A DNA stretch of 64,000 nucleotides. Source: Pseudorhodoplanes sinuspersici. Lineage in GTDB: Bacteria > Pseudomonadota > Alphaproteobacteria > Rhizobiales > Xanthobacteraceae. The translations under genes and the position numbers were made by a program. Below are positions 27,145 through 35,005 of the stretch, one piece after another. Position 1 is the stretch's first letter; each line of letters opens with the position of its first letter. The stretch spans positions 2,598,501 to 2,662,500 of the forward strand of contig NZ_CP021112.1 in assembly GCF_002119765.1 (NCBI RefSeq), in the 5' to 3' direction. The notes beneath the pieces are model-generated. The model searched no databases. It worked only from the letters and a program-made list of their open reading frames with translations, and was not told the DNA's origin.

Positions 27145-28226
27145 ACTTCCTCTCCTGCTGCTTTTTTCTGTTCTGCGATCGACACGCGAAATCGTTTCGT
27201 TGAATTGCGAACAATCATTTCGACTGGCAGCAACACATGACTTGCCAACGCACTGGGGGTCTCGATTTTTTCAACCATGACCTCAGCGGCCTCGAATCCT
27301 GCCTTGTAGTGTTGCACGCGCACGGTTGTCAGGGCGGGCGACAGCCGGTCGGCCAACGGCATGTCGTTAAAGCCCGTGACCGAGACGCCTTCGGGGCATT
27401 CGATATGATGGCGTCGAAACGAAGCGATCGCGCCAATGGCGAGTCTATCGTTTGCGCACAAGACCGCAGTGAAAGGATGCCCGCTGACCAGAAGCTCCTC
27501 TGCGCAACGCTCGCCTTCCATTTCATTGAAGGCCTTGGCGAAGGAGACGAGAGATGGGCGAGCCTGCAATCCGATATTTTCCTTGTGCCGAATATAAGCA
27601 TGGTAACGATTGGCGCCGGTCGAGACCGTTTGCGGGCCGGCGATACACGCGATATCGCGATGGCCGAGGGAGACGAGGTGAGTGAGTAACTGACCAATTC
27701 CATCGTCCTCGTCGTGCACGACCGAGGAGAAACGCAGGTCGTCAGTGCGGCGGCTGACGGTGACCACCGGTATCCCCGCCGATAGTTGCGACACCATTTT
27801 GTCGCTCTGCAGAACGCTGGCGAGAATTAACCCATCCACGCCCCGCGTGCGCATGATCTCGAGGATTTTCATGTGCCGACGGGAATTGCCATCAGTGTTG
27901 GCGAGCATGGCGACATAACCGTGCTGGCTCAGTCCGTCTTCGATACCGCGAATGATGGGAGGGAAAACGGGGTCAGTGATATCCGGAACGACGACACCGA
28001 TCGTTCGGGACCGGTTCGTTTTCAGATGATAGGCGGCCGTATTCTGCTGATATCCCAGCCGTTTGCTGGCCTTTTGTATTTTCTTGGTGAGATCGGCTGC
28101 GACAGGGTGTCGGCTATGCGGGTCAAGGGCGCGCGATACGGTCGACACATGAACGCCGACTTCGCGCGCAAGATCCTTCAGGCTGACCCGCGCTTTTCGT
28201 GGCGGCTTTGTTGGATTGCCCGGCAT
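27141..28226 (-). CDS. LacI family transcriptional regulator
   Basis: 361 residues from the ATG at 28226; the frame extends to 28271 but that part lies in a palindrome. The helix-turn-helix is RVSLKDLAREVGVHVSTVSRAL, about residues 13-35, followed by a hinge and a periplasmic-binding-like sensor domain (RTIGVVVPDITDPVF, then FTAVLCANDRLAIGAI and GFNDMPLADRLSP). It is the first gene of the operon it probably controls. Candidate operators are the palindrome at 28246-28271 and the CpG-centred site at 29646-29659. The inducer is unknown. Confidence 0.9.
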   Translation of the reverse strand: MPGNPTKPPRKARVSLKDLAREVGVHVSTVSRALDPHSRHPVAADLTKKIQKASKRLGYQQNTAAYHLKTNRSRTIGVVVPDITDPVFPPIIRGIEDGLSQHGYVAMLANTDGNSRRHMKILEIMRTRGVDGLILASVLQSDKMVSQLSAGIPVVTVSRRTDDLRFSSVVHDEDDGIGQLLTHLVSLGHRDIACIAGPQTVSTGANRYHAYIRHKENIGLQARPSLVSFAKAFNEMEGERCAEELLVSGHPFTAVLCANDRLAIGAIASFRRHHIECPEGVSVTGFNDMPLADRLSPALTTVRVQHYKAGFEAAEVMVEKIETPSALASHVLLPVEMIVRNSTKRFRVSIAEQKKAAGEEV

Positions 28227-28245
28227 TATTCTTCGCACCCTGTCC

Positions 28246-28271
28246 ATGCAAGCCGGATATCCGGCTTGCAT
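28246..28271. promoter_or_regulatory. perfect 26-bp palindrome upstream of LacI gene
   Basis: The half ATGCAAGCCGGAT (28246-28258) is followed at once by its exact complement to 28271, with no loop. It lies 19 bases upstream of the lacI-type start codon. A loop-less perfect dyad suits a repressor dimer better than an RNA hairpin, and no T run follows. Confidence 0.65.
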
Positions 28272-28305
28272 TCGCTCTTGTCATCGAACCTGGATTGCAC
28301 CGCTT

Positions 28306-29580
28306 TCACTTTGTCGCTTTCTCATAGGGATAGATAAGGTCATCCGCCTTGAACTCGGAAGGATAGACCACGACCTGCCGCGACCAGTCTCTGAACTGCC
28401 CGAGTTCATTCCCGGTAATGCCTTTGAACTGGATGCAGATGATGCGCGGGGTCTTCCACTCTCCGTCCGCGCCAAAGGATATCGGTCCAATGATGGTATC
28501 GAAGGTGTTGTCACGCAGATACTTGGCGAGGGTCTCGTCGTTCAGCGATTTCGTTTCGGCCACGGCCTTTGCCAGAATCTGGCCGGCTGCATAGGCATAG
28601 GGTGGATAGGTATATCCGAGAGGATCAATTCCGAGACCGGTTGCGCGTTTCTCATACTCATCCATCATTTGCTTGGTGCCCGCGAATTGCAGGCTGGGTG
28701 CCGGGATATAGAACTCGTTGCTGATATAGCCGTTGATCATCGGGCCGAGCTGCTGCTTGATGCCCGTGACGAGCAGCCCCAGCATGGCACCGCCAATCAT
28801 CTTTGGTCTGAATTGTATTTCCTGCGCGGCACGAATGATCCCGGCGGTATCGATCGGAAGCGTCGCCGCAAAAACGATATCGGGATTGGCCGCCTGCATG
28901 GCGCGGACCACAGACGTAAACTCAGTCGTTGACGGCGGGTAGGTCCGGTCGAAAACAACCTCCATACCATGCTTTTTGGCGTTCTCACGTGCGCCATCCA
29001 GCGCGTTTCGCGAGTATTCGACATCGGCCCCCACCAAAGCCACTCGCGTCGGCTTTGGCGTCTGCTGTGCTGCGAGGTCAAAGACACATTTGGAATAATT
29101 TGCGGGCGAGGGGCCCTGCGAATTCATCGAGAAGTATCGAGGGTACTTGAATTCCTTGTTGGCGCCGAGGCCGAATATGCCGATTGTCGCGCGATTGCTC
29201 TGTATGATCGTCGGCATGGCTGCGGCGATCACGTTCGTGCTGTAAGGCCCGATCAAGAGATCGACTTTGTCGACGCTGATCAGCTTTGCGTAGATGCCGG
29301 GTGCATTGGCCGGGTTTCCTTGATCGTCGTAATAGACAAACTCCACTGGCCGGCCCAGCAATCCTCCTTTTGCATTGACATCGCTGCGCCAGATTTCAAG
29401 CCCGGCCAAGACCTGCTTGCCGGCGGGTGATGTTGGGCCGGTTGCGCTGATGCTGAAGCCGATGCGAAGGGGCTCGGCGGCGCTAACGGCAAACGCTGAA
29501 AATCCCAGTATGGCCAGCGCCCAGACAAACACGCGAGGCCTGGAAATTGCTGGTGGGCAAAGACATTTCCTGATGAGCAT
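28306..29580 (-). CDS. branched-chain-type ABC transporter substrate-binding protein
   Basis: 424 residues from the ATG at 29580, which follows GGGAGG; the frame runs on to 29694 through promoter-like DNA. Signal peptide to about residue 33 (VSAAEP). The mature part starts PLRIGFSISATGPTSPAGKQ, the type-1 periplasmic-binding fold of LivK/HAAT family proteins, with GLLGRPVEFVYYDDQGNP. Permease and ATPase genes are absent here, so it is an orphan binding protein. It shares the strand with the LacI operon 79 bases downstream and is divergent from the MetE-like gene, so it probably serves the same pathway. Confidence 0.88.
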   Translation of the reverse strand: MLIRKCLCPPAISRPRVFVWALAILGFSAFAVSAAEPLRIGFSISATGPTSPAGKQVLAGLEIWRSDVNAKGGLLGRPVEFVYYDDQGNPANAPGIYAKLISVDKVDLLIGPYSTNVIAAAMPTIIQSNRATIGIFGLGANKEFKYPRYFSMNSQGPSPANYSKCVFDLAAQQTPKPTRVALVGADVEYSRNALDGARENAKKHGMEVVFDRTYPPSTTEFTSVVRAMQAANPDIVFAATLPIDTAGIIRAAQEIQFRPKMIGGAMLGLLVTGIKQQLGPMINGYISNEFYIPAPSLQFAGTKQMMDEYEKRATGLGIDPLGYTYPPYAYAAGQILAKAVAETKSLNDETLAKYLRDNTFDTIIGPISFGADGEWKTPRIICIQFKGITGNELGQFRDWSRQVVVYPSEFKADDLIYPYEKATK

Positions 29581-29645
29581 CTCGTCCTCCCGGTGGCCTT
29601 GTTTTATTGACCTTGATTGGCACCTTAGCTGGCGTGGCAAAACTT

Positions 29646-29659
29646 GGCAATCGTTTGCC
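29646..29659. promoter_or_regulatory. candidate LacI-family operator in divergent promoter
   Basis: GGCAATCGTTTGCC has a central CpG and GGCAA/TTGCC arms, matching the AANCGNTT core of many LacI-family sites. It lies 66 bases before the binding-protein gene and 90 bases before the MetE-like gene, so one site could control both. Confidence 0.5.
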
Positions 29660-29679
29660 GTGATGCTAGCGTTTCGGCA

Positions 29680-29693
29680 TGGCACGCTTGCCA
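29680..29693. promoter_or_regulatory. second, weaker inverted repeat in the same divergent promoter
   Basis: TGGCACGCTTGCCA is a 6-of-7 inverted repeat with arms like those of the site at 29646-29659, centred 34 bases away. The centre is GC, not CG. Possibly a second operator for the same regulator. Confidence 0.35.
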
Positions 29694-29748
29694 AAAGGAC
29701 GATCGCGTTTTTGCGATTGAAGAAACCGAAAGTCAGGGAGAGTTGGCG

Positions 29749-30930
29749 ATGTTCAAGGCTTCAGCTGATGTCATGCTTCCGACATCGATCATCGGTTCGT
29801 TGCCTCGACCGTCCTGGTACACCGCCAGTTTGGGCTCAACGCCTTTTCTCGAGGCGATGGTCAATTCGCGCTACCGCGAACAGTATGAGGACGCCGTTTC
29901 CTGCTTTCTGAGAGCGCAGGAAGTGGCGGGACTCGATATCGTCACGGACGGCGATGCGCATTACGACGAGCAAGTCGGCGGCATGAGCTGGCAGAGCTAT
30001 CCGCTGACGCACATGTCTGGATTCTCTCAAACCGCCAGTCCCGCGATCTATAATGTCGGCGCTGTGGCTTATCCGCGCGGACATATCCTGCACGATTTTC
30101 TCGAGGCGCGCGTGTTTCCACGTATCGTGGGGCCGGTTGGCCGCGGTAATCTGCAATACAAGGCGATGTGGAAAGTTGCGCAACGGATGACAGCGAAGCC
30201 GGTGAAGGTTGGGACGATCCTGCCGGAATTGCTCGCTGCCTCATGTGAAGACGATTACTACAAAGATCCGATTGAGCGGACCTGGGCACTCAGCGATGCC
30301 GTCAATGAGGAGTTGAACGATCTGGCGGATGCCGGCTGTCCGGTGCTGCAGATGGAAGAGCCGCAGATTCACATGGTGCCGGTGCGTGGCAAAGCTTTCG
30401 GCAAGCTCGATGTTGGCGATCTGGTGAAAGTGTTCAACAACACCGTCAAGGGTTTGCGCAGCAAGACAGAAGTGTGGTGCCACACATGCTGGGGCAATCC
30501 GTCCCAGCAAAGGATTTTCAAGGAGCCGCAGAGCTATCAGCCGACGCTGGAGGCACTGAATCAAGTCGAAGCGGATGCGCTGACTTTTGAGACCTGCTCT
30601 TCGGGGCCGGGCGACCTCAAGGCCATCGGCGAGATCATCAAGGACAAGAAAATTGTGATCGGCGTGATCGACCATCATACCTTGCAGATCGAGCGACCCG
30701 ATGAGGTCGCGGCGCTCATTCGCGAAGCGTTGAAACACATTCCGGCCGAACGGCTGATCATCTCATCGGATTGCGGTATGGGCCGTGAAGGGATGGGGCG
30801 GCGCCATGCCGCTTACAAGATGGTTTCGATGGTGCTTGGGACGAATATCGTCCGAGCGGAGCTGGGGCTTCCACAGGCCGAATGTCTTGCTGCCGACGAA
30901 CGCTACTCGCTGACCGTCGCCAAGAGTTGA
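29749..30930 (+). CDS. MetE C-terminal-domain-like zinc protein (cobalamin-independent methionine synthase family)
   Basis: 393 residues from the ATG at 29749, 8 bases after AGGGAG. Single TIM-barrel of the MetE C-terminal type, without the N-terminal half of real MetE (about 750 residues). The zinc ligands are all visible: His and Cys in WCHTCWGNP, Glu in TFETCSSG, Cys in SSDCGMGRE. It should activate a thiol for methyl or alkyl transfer, as in MetE or epoxyalkane:CoM transferase. It is divergent from the orphan ABC binding protein and near a LacI-type operator, so a catabolic demethylase or transferase role is more likely than methionine synthesis. Confidence 0.85.
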   Translation: MFKASADVMLPTSIIGSLPRPSWYTASLGSTPFLEAMVNSRYREQYEDAVSCFLRAQEVAGLDIVTDGDAHYDEQVGGMSWQSYPLTHMSGFSQTASPAIYNVGAVAYPRGHILHDFLEARVFPRIVGPVGRGNLQYKAMWKVAQRMTAKPVKVGTILPELLAASCEDDYYKDPIERTWALSDAVNEELNDLADAGCPVLQMEEPQIHMVPVRGKAFGKLDVGDLVKVFNNTVKGLRSKTEVWCHTCWGNPSQQRIFKEPQSYQPTLEALNQVEADALTFETCSSGPGDLKAIGEIIKDKKIVIGVIDHHTLQIERPDEVAALIREALKHIPAERLIISSDCGMGREGMGRRHAAYKMVSMVLGTNIVRAELGLPQAECLAADERYSLTVAKS

Positions 30931-30980
30931 CGTCGAACGGGCACACGATCGGGATCCGATCCATCGATTAAGCGCACGTA

Positions 30981-31229
30981 TCAATTCCTCCTCTGGCATG
31001 ACTTGGACGTTGAGCGATGACGGTTCCGGCGGCCAACCAATCTTAAGACGTGCATGGGAACGGCATCGAAGCCGGGCTGCGCGCCGCATTCGATCCCTCG
31101 CCTCAGAATGGTAGTGACCACGTCGCTGATTTCCTCGGGCGATAAGACACCTTTGCGGACGAGCAACTGGAGGATTTCTGTCAATATCGCCGTTTGACCA
31201 TCCAAACAAGCGATTGTTCTCTGATCCAC
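30981..31229 (-). CDS. small hypothetical protein, GTG start
   Basis: 82 residues beginning at GTG 31229, with GGAG 9 bases upstream. The helical sequence LTEILQLLVRKGVLSPEEISDVV looks like genuine protein, followed by a basic C-terminal tail. I do not recognise a family. The next MBOAT-cluster gene ends about 137 bases away on the same strand. Confidence 0.55.
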   Translation of the reverse strand: MDQRTIACLDGQTAILTEILQLLVRKGVLSPEEISDVVTTILRRGIECGAQPGFDAVPMHVLRLVGRRNRHRSTSKSCQRRN

Positions 31230-31366
31230 GCTAGAGGACTCCTTTTGCGAAAGGAATTCCCGTGAGGATGCGATGACTCTGATATCCCTCTAGAGCGCTG
31301 GGAAAGTTGATAAAACTCAATAATCGATGCGTTAAATTGCCCACGGATCGGGGTGAACTAATCGAT

Positions 31367-33325
31367 TCACTTCGTCGACTGAGACCTGCAGTAGGCCGAT
31401 GAATCATTCAGGCGACGTGTTGTTGTTGTAGCTACCGCCCTCTCGAGAAGGGACGGCGGCGGATTGGCCTGCAGGCGAGAGTTGTCCCACGAATAGAACC
31501 GCAAAGTCTTCCACTGCGTCGAAAGCTCAATCCAGTTGCTCATGCCGGCTCCGGGGTTGTTGGCAAAACCCTCTACATATTCCGCGATTGGATCACGCCA
31601 CCAGTCCGCACCGACGTTGGCAACGTATGTCATGGTCGGGTCGGTCACTCTCATGTCCATTTGCACGTAAACGCCATCCACGCTGTCGGCATCGAATTCG
31701 CCACGTCCATATGGCCAGAAATGGGAGTTGTAGCCGGGTGGCGGACTTCCGATCGCAACGACGTTATCCGGCTTGTGCCCAAGCTTCATTTGGATGCCTG
31801 GCTGGGTTGCAAAGTCGGCGATGAAATGCGAGCCGGCCATCCGCAGATGCGCCTGATCCTGCACCGCCACCCACCTGCTTTGCGTTTTCAGATAAACATA
31901 GGTTTTGGCGTTTGCGATTTCGATGGCGCCTTCAATACTTGGAAGAACGGGCGCACCAAGTTTGGGATACACCGCGCCCCACGCGGTTACTGAGGTGAAA
32001 CCGGCCGGCGGCGCAGTGCGATTGGGCGGTTTGTATGATCCGGCACACCAGGAGTAACCACGAGGCACGCCTGCGGCGAAAGCCTCGCTGTAGCCAGGTG
32101 TATTCTGGCTAACGGCATCGACGAAAGGTGTGTTTATGATCAGCTCTTCTGGCGAGGCGCCAATGTCCATGGATATCCATTTATGCGGACGAGAACGGAG
32201 CAAAGAGGCGGTTACACGAGTGGGCCCGTCCTCGGTTGCCGGTCGATAGTTCACGAGATGACCCCAGCGGTCGTTGTTTGACCCGATCCGGTGTGGACTG
32301 TCAGAATTCTTCGGTCCGATCGGAGAGAGCGTTGCGCCAAGTTGCAAGGCACTCCGCCAAACAAAGCGGGTGAAATCCGCTGTCTCAGGCCACTGAAGAT
32401 GCGCCGGGTCGACAAAAGCTGCGTCGGGCACATGCCATCCTGTCACCCCGTCAACCAGGATTGCTTTCGTTCCTGATAGCGCATTTTCAATATCCAGCTT
32501 GAAGTTTGTCTGGGTTATCCCTCGCGCGTCGTGACGATCCGACCAGGCCCGCATGACCGGGAAAGTCGCGACGATGAGTTGCACTCCCTTTGCATCAAGA
32601 GATTTCGCCAGCTCCGTCAGCTCGAAATAGCAACCAGGCTCGGGTTTAAAAGCGCGGCCGGTATCCAGCGTCGTGCCGATGAGAGGACCAGAGCCAAATG
32701 GATCGAACTTCAGAATGGCTCGGCGTTCGTGGACGTTGAGCGCATAATTAAAGATGTCGTTCAGGCGAAGGTTACGAAGATAAAGCCACCATCCGAAGCC
32801 GGCGCTATCGATATATCGATCCGCGATGCTTGGTTCAAAAAAAGCAGTGCGATTTCGGGAGCAGCCCTCGAAGTCCCGGGGTGCCAAAACAGTCAAGACT
32901 GTCCTGGCTGCCGCGGCTCGACCCAAAATATATTCAGTGAGGTAGCGCGTTTGATTCATCGTGAGGAAACAGGGAGCGAAATTGAAAACGCCCTGCTTCT
33001 TCGTTTCCGCCGATGTCACTTCGAAATCAAGATTTCGCCAGGTGACCGATGAGCCGACGGCGATGATTCTAGCATCTTTCCATTGTGGTGTTCGTTTCAT
33101 CCACGCAAAACGGCTGTCGATACACCACGTCCCGGAGACCGGCGGCGAAGGCAGCCGGTCGAACGCCGAGAGAGCGATGATCAACCCCCAAAGCAGGCTC
33201 ACCGCGATAATCGATCCGGCCACGAACGCGATGAGGTAAAGAGGCGCACGGTTATGGGGCCGGTCCGTCCTTTGGCCGATATTCCCGGCGACGGCATGGC
33301 GCCGCAGAATAAGCTGTCCATTCAT
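31367..33325 (-). CDS. SGNH-fold O-acetylation partner with extra C-terminal domain
   Basis: 652 residues from the ATG at 33325, two bases after the MBOAT stop; the frame extends another 168 codons inside the MBOAT gene and that part is spurious. One membrane helix at about 30-54 anchors it. An SGNH-hydrolase-like domain follows: GSSVTW near residues 91-96 (nucleophile block) and VDPAHL near 305-310 (Asp-x-x-His). This pairing with MBOAT is typical of polysaccharide O-acetylation (AlgJ/AlgX-like roles in the periplasm). Residues about 350-652 are beta-rich, with many Trp, Tyr and Gly, and resemble nothing I can name. Confidence 0.75.
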   Translation of the reverse strand: MNGQLILRRHAVAGNIGQRTDRPHNRAPLYLIAFVAGSIIAVSLLWGLIIALSAFDRLPSPPVSGTWCIDSRFAWMKRTPQWKDARIIAVGSSVTWRNLDFEVTSAETKKQGVFNFAPCFLTMNQTRYLTEYILGRAAAARTVLTVLAPRDFEGCSRNRTAFFEPSIADRYIDSAGFGWWLYLRNLRLNDIFNYALNVHERRAILKFDPFGSGPLIGTTLDTGRAFKPEPGCYFELTELAKSLDAKGVQLIVATFPVMRAWSDRHDARGITQTNFKLDIENALSGTKAILVDGVTGWHVPDAAFVDPAHLQWPETADFTRFVWRSALQLGATLSPIGPKNSDSPHRIGSNNDRWGHLVNYRPATEDGPTRVTASLLRSRPHKWISMDIGASPEELIINTPFVDAVSQNTPGYSEAFAAGVPRGYSWCAGSYKPPNRTAPPAGFTSVTAWGAVYPKLGAPVLPSIEGAIEIANAKTYVYLKTQSRWVAVQDQAHLRMAGSHFIADFATQPGIQMKLGHKPDNVVAIGSPPPGYNSHFWPYGRGEFDADSVDGVYVQMDMRVTDPTMTYVANVGADWWRDPIAEYVEGFANNPGAGMSNWIELSTQWKTLRFYSWDNSRLQANPPPSLLERAVATTTTRRLNDSSAYCRSQSTK

Positions 33326-33327
33326 GA

Positions 33328-34806
33328 TCAAAACTGAAAATAGAGGAACGATTGAACGGCGGACATTTGTGTCAAAGTCAATGTGAAGAGGACGCCGAGT
33401 GCGAGACCATGCAGCGGGTAGGCTGCCAACCGCGTACTCCAGGAAAACTCTTGCTCGGCCGGGCGATCGGGATCGTATCCGAGCCATTGCTGGGAATTTG
33501 GTGCAAACAACGCAACGCCCAAAAGGATGGCGATCGTCGCCAATGTCGTCAGGGTCGTCAGCAAGCGGTCGGAATTCACGCTGAGGTCGAAACCATTCAA
33601 GCCTGCCATGGTGCTGATCATTTTCCCGGCGGAGCCCATGGAGTCGGCCCTGAACAACACCCAGCCGAAAACGACGAATAGCAGCGTCAGTGTGCGCGCG
33701 ACGATCAGACCAAATGGCGTAGCCAAAGACGTCGCATTGCCAAACAGTCTTGTCCAGAAATGACATACGGCAAGGCCGAACCCGTGAAACGCGCCCCAGC
33801 AGACGAAGGTCCAGCCCGCTCCGTGCCACAACCCGCCAATCAGCATGGTGATGATGAGATTCGTATACCGCCGTGGCTCGCCGTGACGGCTGCCGCCCAA
33901 TGGCACATAAAGATAATCACGCAGGAATGCCGAAAGCGTCATATGCCAGCGGCGCCAGAAATCGACGATGCTGGTCGCCTGGTAGGGAGAATTGAAATTC
34001 AGGGGCAGACGAATGCCGAAAAGAAGGCCCAGCCCGATAGCCATGTCTGAATAGCCGGAAAAGTCGAAGTAGAGCTGAAGCGTATATGCGAGCGCTCCAA
34101 TCCAGGCATCCGCAAAGCTTGGTGATATTCCGCCTGCAACGCTGTCAAAGACGAGATTGGCGTGCGGCGCCATATTGTCCGCGAGCAGAACTTTTTTCGA
34201 TAATCCAAAAACGAAAAGTCCGATGCCAAGCGCAAATGTCTGAGTGCTGATGTTTAATGCGGTCGGGCTCATGAATTGCCGCATCAAGATACGATGGTTG
34301 ACGATAGGGCCGGCGATCAGATGAGGAAAAAATGTCACCATCAAAAGATAGTCTTTGAAGCGATAACCATACGTCGTGCCGCGCGATGAATCGATCAAAT
34401 AAGCGATTTCCTGAAATGTAAAAAACGAGATCGCCAGCGGCAGTACGAGTTCGAGAACGGGAATATTCGTCCCGAAAGCTGCGTTCAGATTGGTTGCAAA
34501 GAAGCCGGCGTATTTGAAGTAACCAATCAGGCCGACATTGAACAGTATTCCGACGGTGAGCAGCGCTCCTGTCGGTTTATGATCGCGGGCGCGCTCGGAA
34601 AGAAGGGTGCCGCAAGCGAAGTTGAAGCCAATGCTGGAAAAAAGCACCAACAGATTCCACGCATCCCAATATGCGTAGAAAGCCACGGAAACAAAAATCA
34701 GCCAGAGTAAGGTTACGGATTTTTCGGCGAAAAGGCGCAGTGCGAAGTATCCAGCCAACGCCACTGGCAGAAACACAAGAATGAACTCGTAAGAACTAAA
34801 AAGCAC
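33328..34806 (-). CDS. MBOAT-family polysaccharide O-acyltransferase
   Basis: 492 residues, about 11 membrane helices. It begins MLFSSYEFILVFLPVALAGY, typical of AlgI-like proteins. Conserved features: SPYQATSIVDFWRRWHMTLS followed by LYVPLGG, and GLWHGAGWTFVCWGAFHG with the invariant MBOAT histidine. It should move acetyl groups across the inner membrane for modification of an exopolysaccharide. It is immediately upstream of, and coupled to, the SGNH protein gene. No alginate or cellulose synthesis genes are nearby. Confidence 0.92.
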   Translation of the reverse strand: MLFSSYEFILVFLPVALAGYFALRLFAEKSVTLLWLIFVSVAFYAYWDAWNLLVLFSSIGFNFACGTLLSERARDHKPTGALLTVGILFNVGLIGYFKYAGFFATNLNAAFGTNIPVLELVLPLAISFFTFQEIAYLIDSSRGTTYGYRFKDYLLMVTFFPHLIAGPIVNHRILMRQFMSPTALNISTQTFALGIGLFVFGLSKKVLLADNMAPHANLVFDSVAGGISPSFADAWIGALAYTLQLYFDFSGYSDMAIGLGLLFGIRLPLNFNSPYQATSIVDFWRRWHMTLSAFLRDYLYVPLGGSRHGEPRRYTNLIITMLIGGLWHGAGWTFVCWGAFHGFGLAVCHFWTRLFGNATSLATPFGLIVARTLTLLFVVFGWVLFRADSMGSAGKMISTMAGLNGFDLSVNSDRLLTTLTTLATIAILLGVALFAPNSQQWLGYDPDRPAEQEFSWSTRLAAYPLHGLALGVLFTLTLTQMSAVQSFLYFQF

Positions 34807-35005
34807 AGACCACCCATGCCAAAGAGAGTCACCCGGAATGCCCGCATTGACTGCCTATAACGTCCAAGGGTAGTTGTGCGTCCGCAAAATTAAATTGACG
34901 GTTGTCAAGAACGCCCGGCCCCTGTGCTGCCGGACGCCCGCGCGAGGCAGGCGCTGTGCGCGGCGAGTCGCCATTCGGGATCAGTGCGGCATCACGCTGG
35001 CGGCA

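Noticed and set aside
33326-33829. Upstream extension of the SGNH-protein frame into the MBOAT gene
   Set aside because: These 168 codons overlap conserved MBOAT sequence in another frame; the Met at 33325, two bases after the MBOAT stop, begins a normal anchor.
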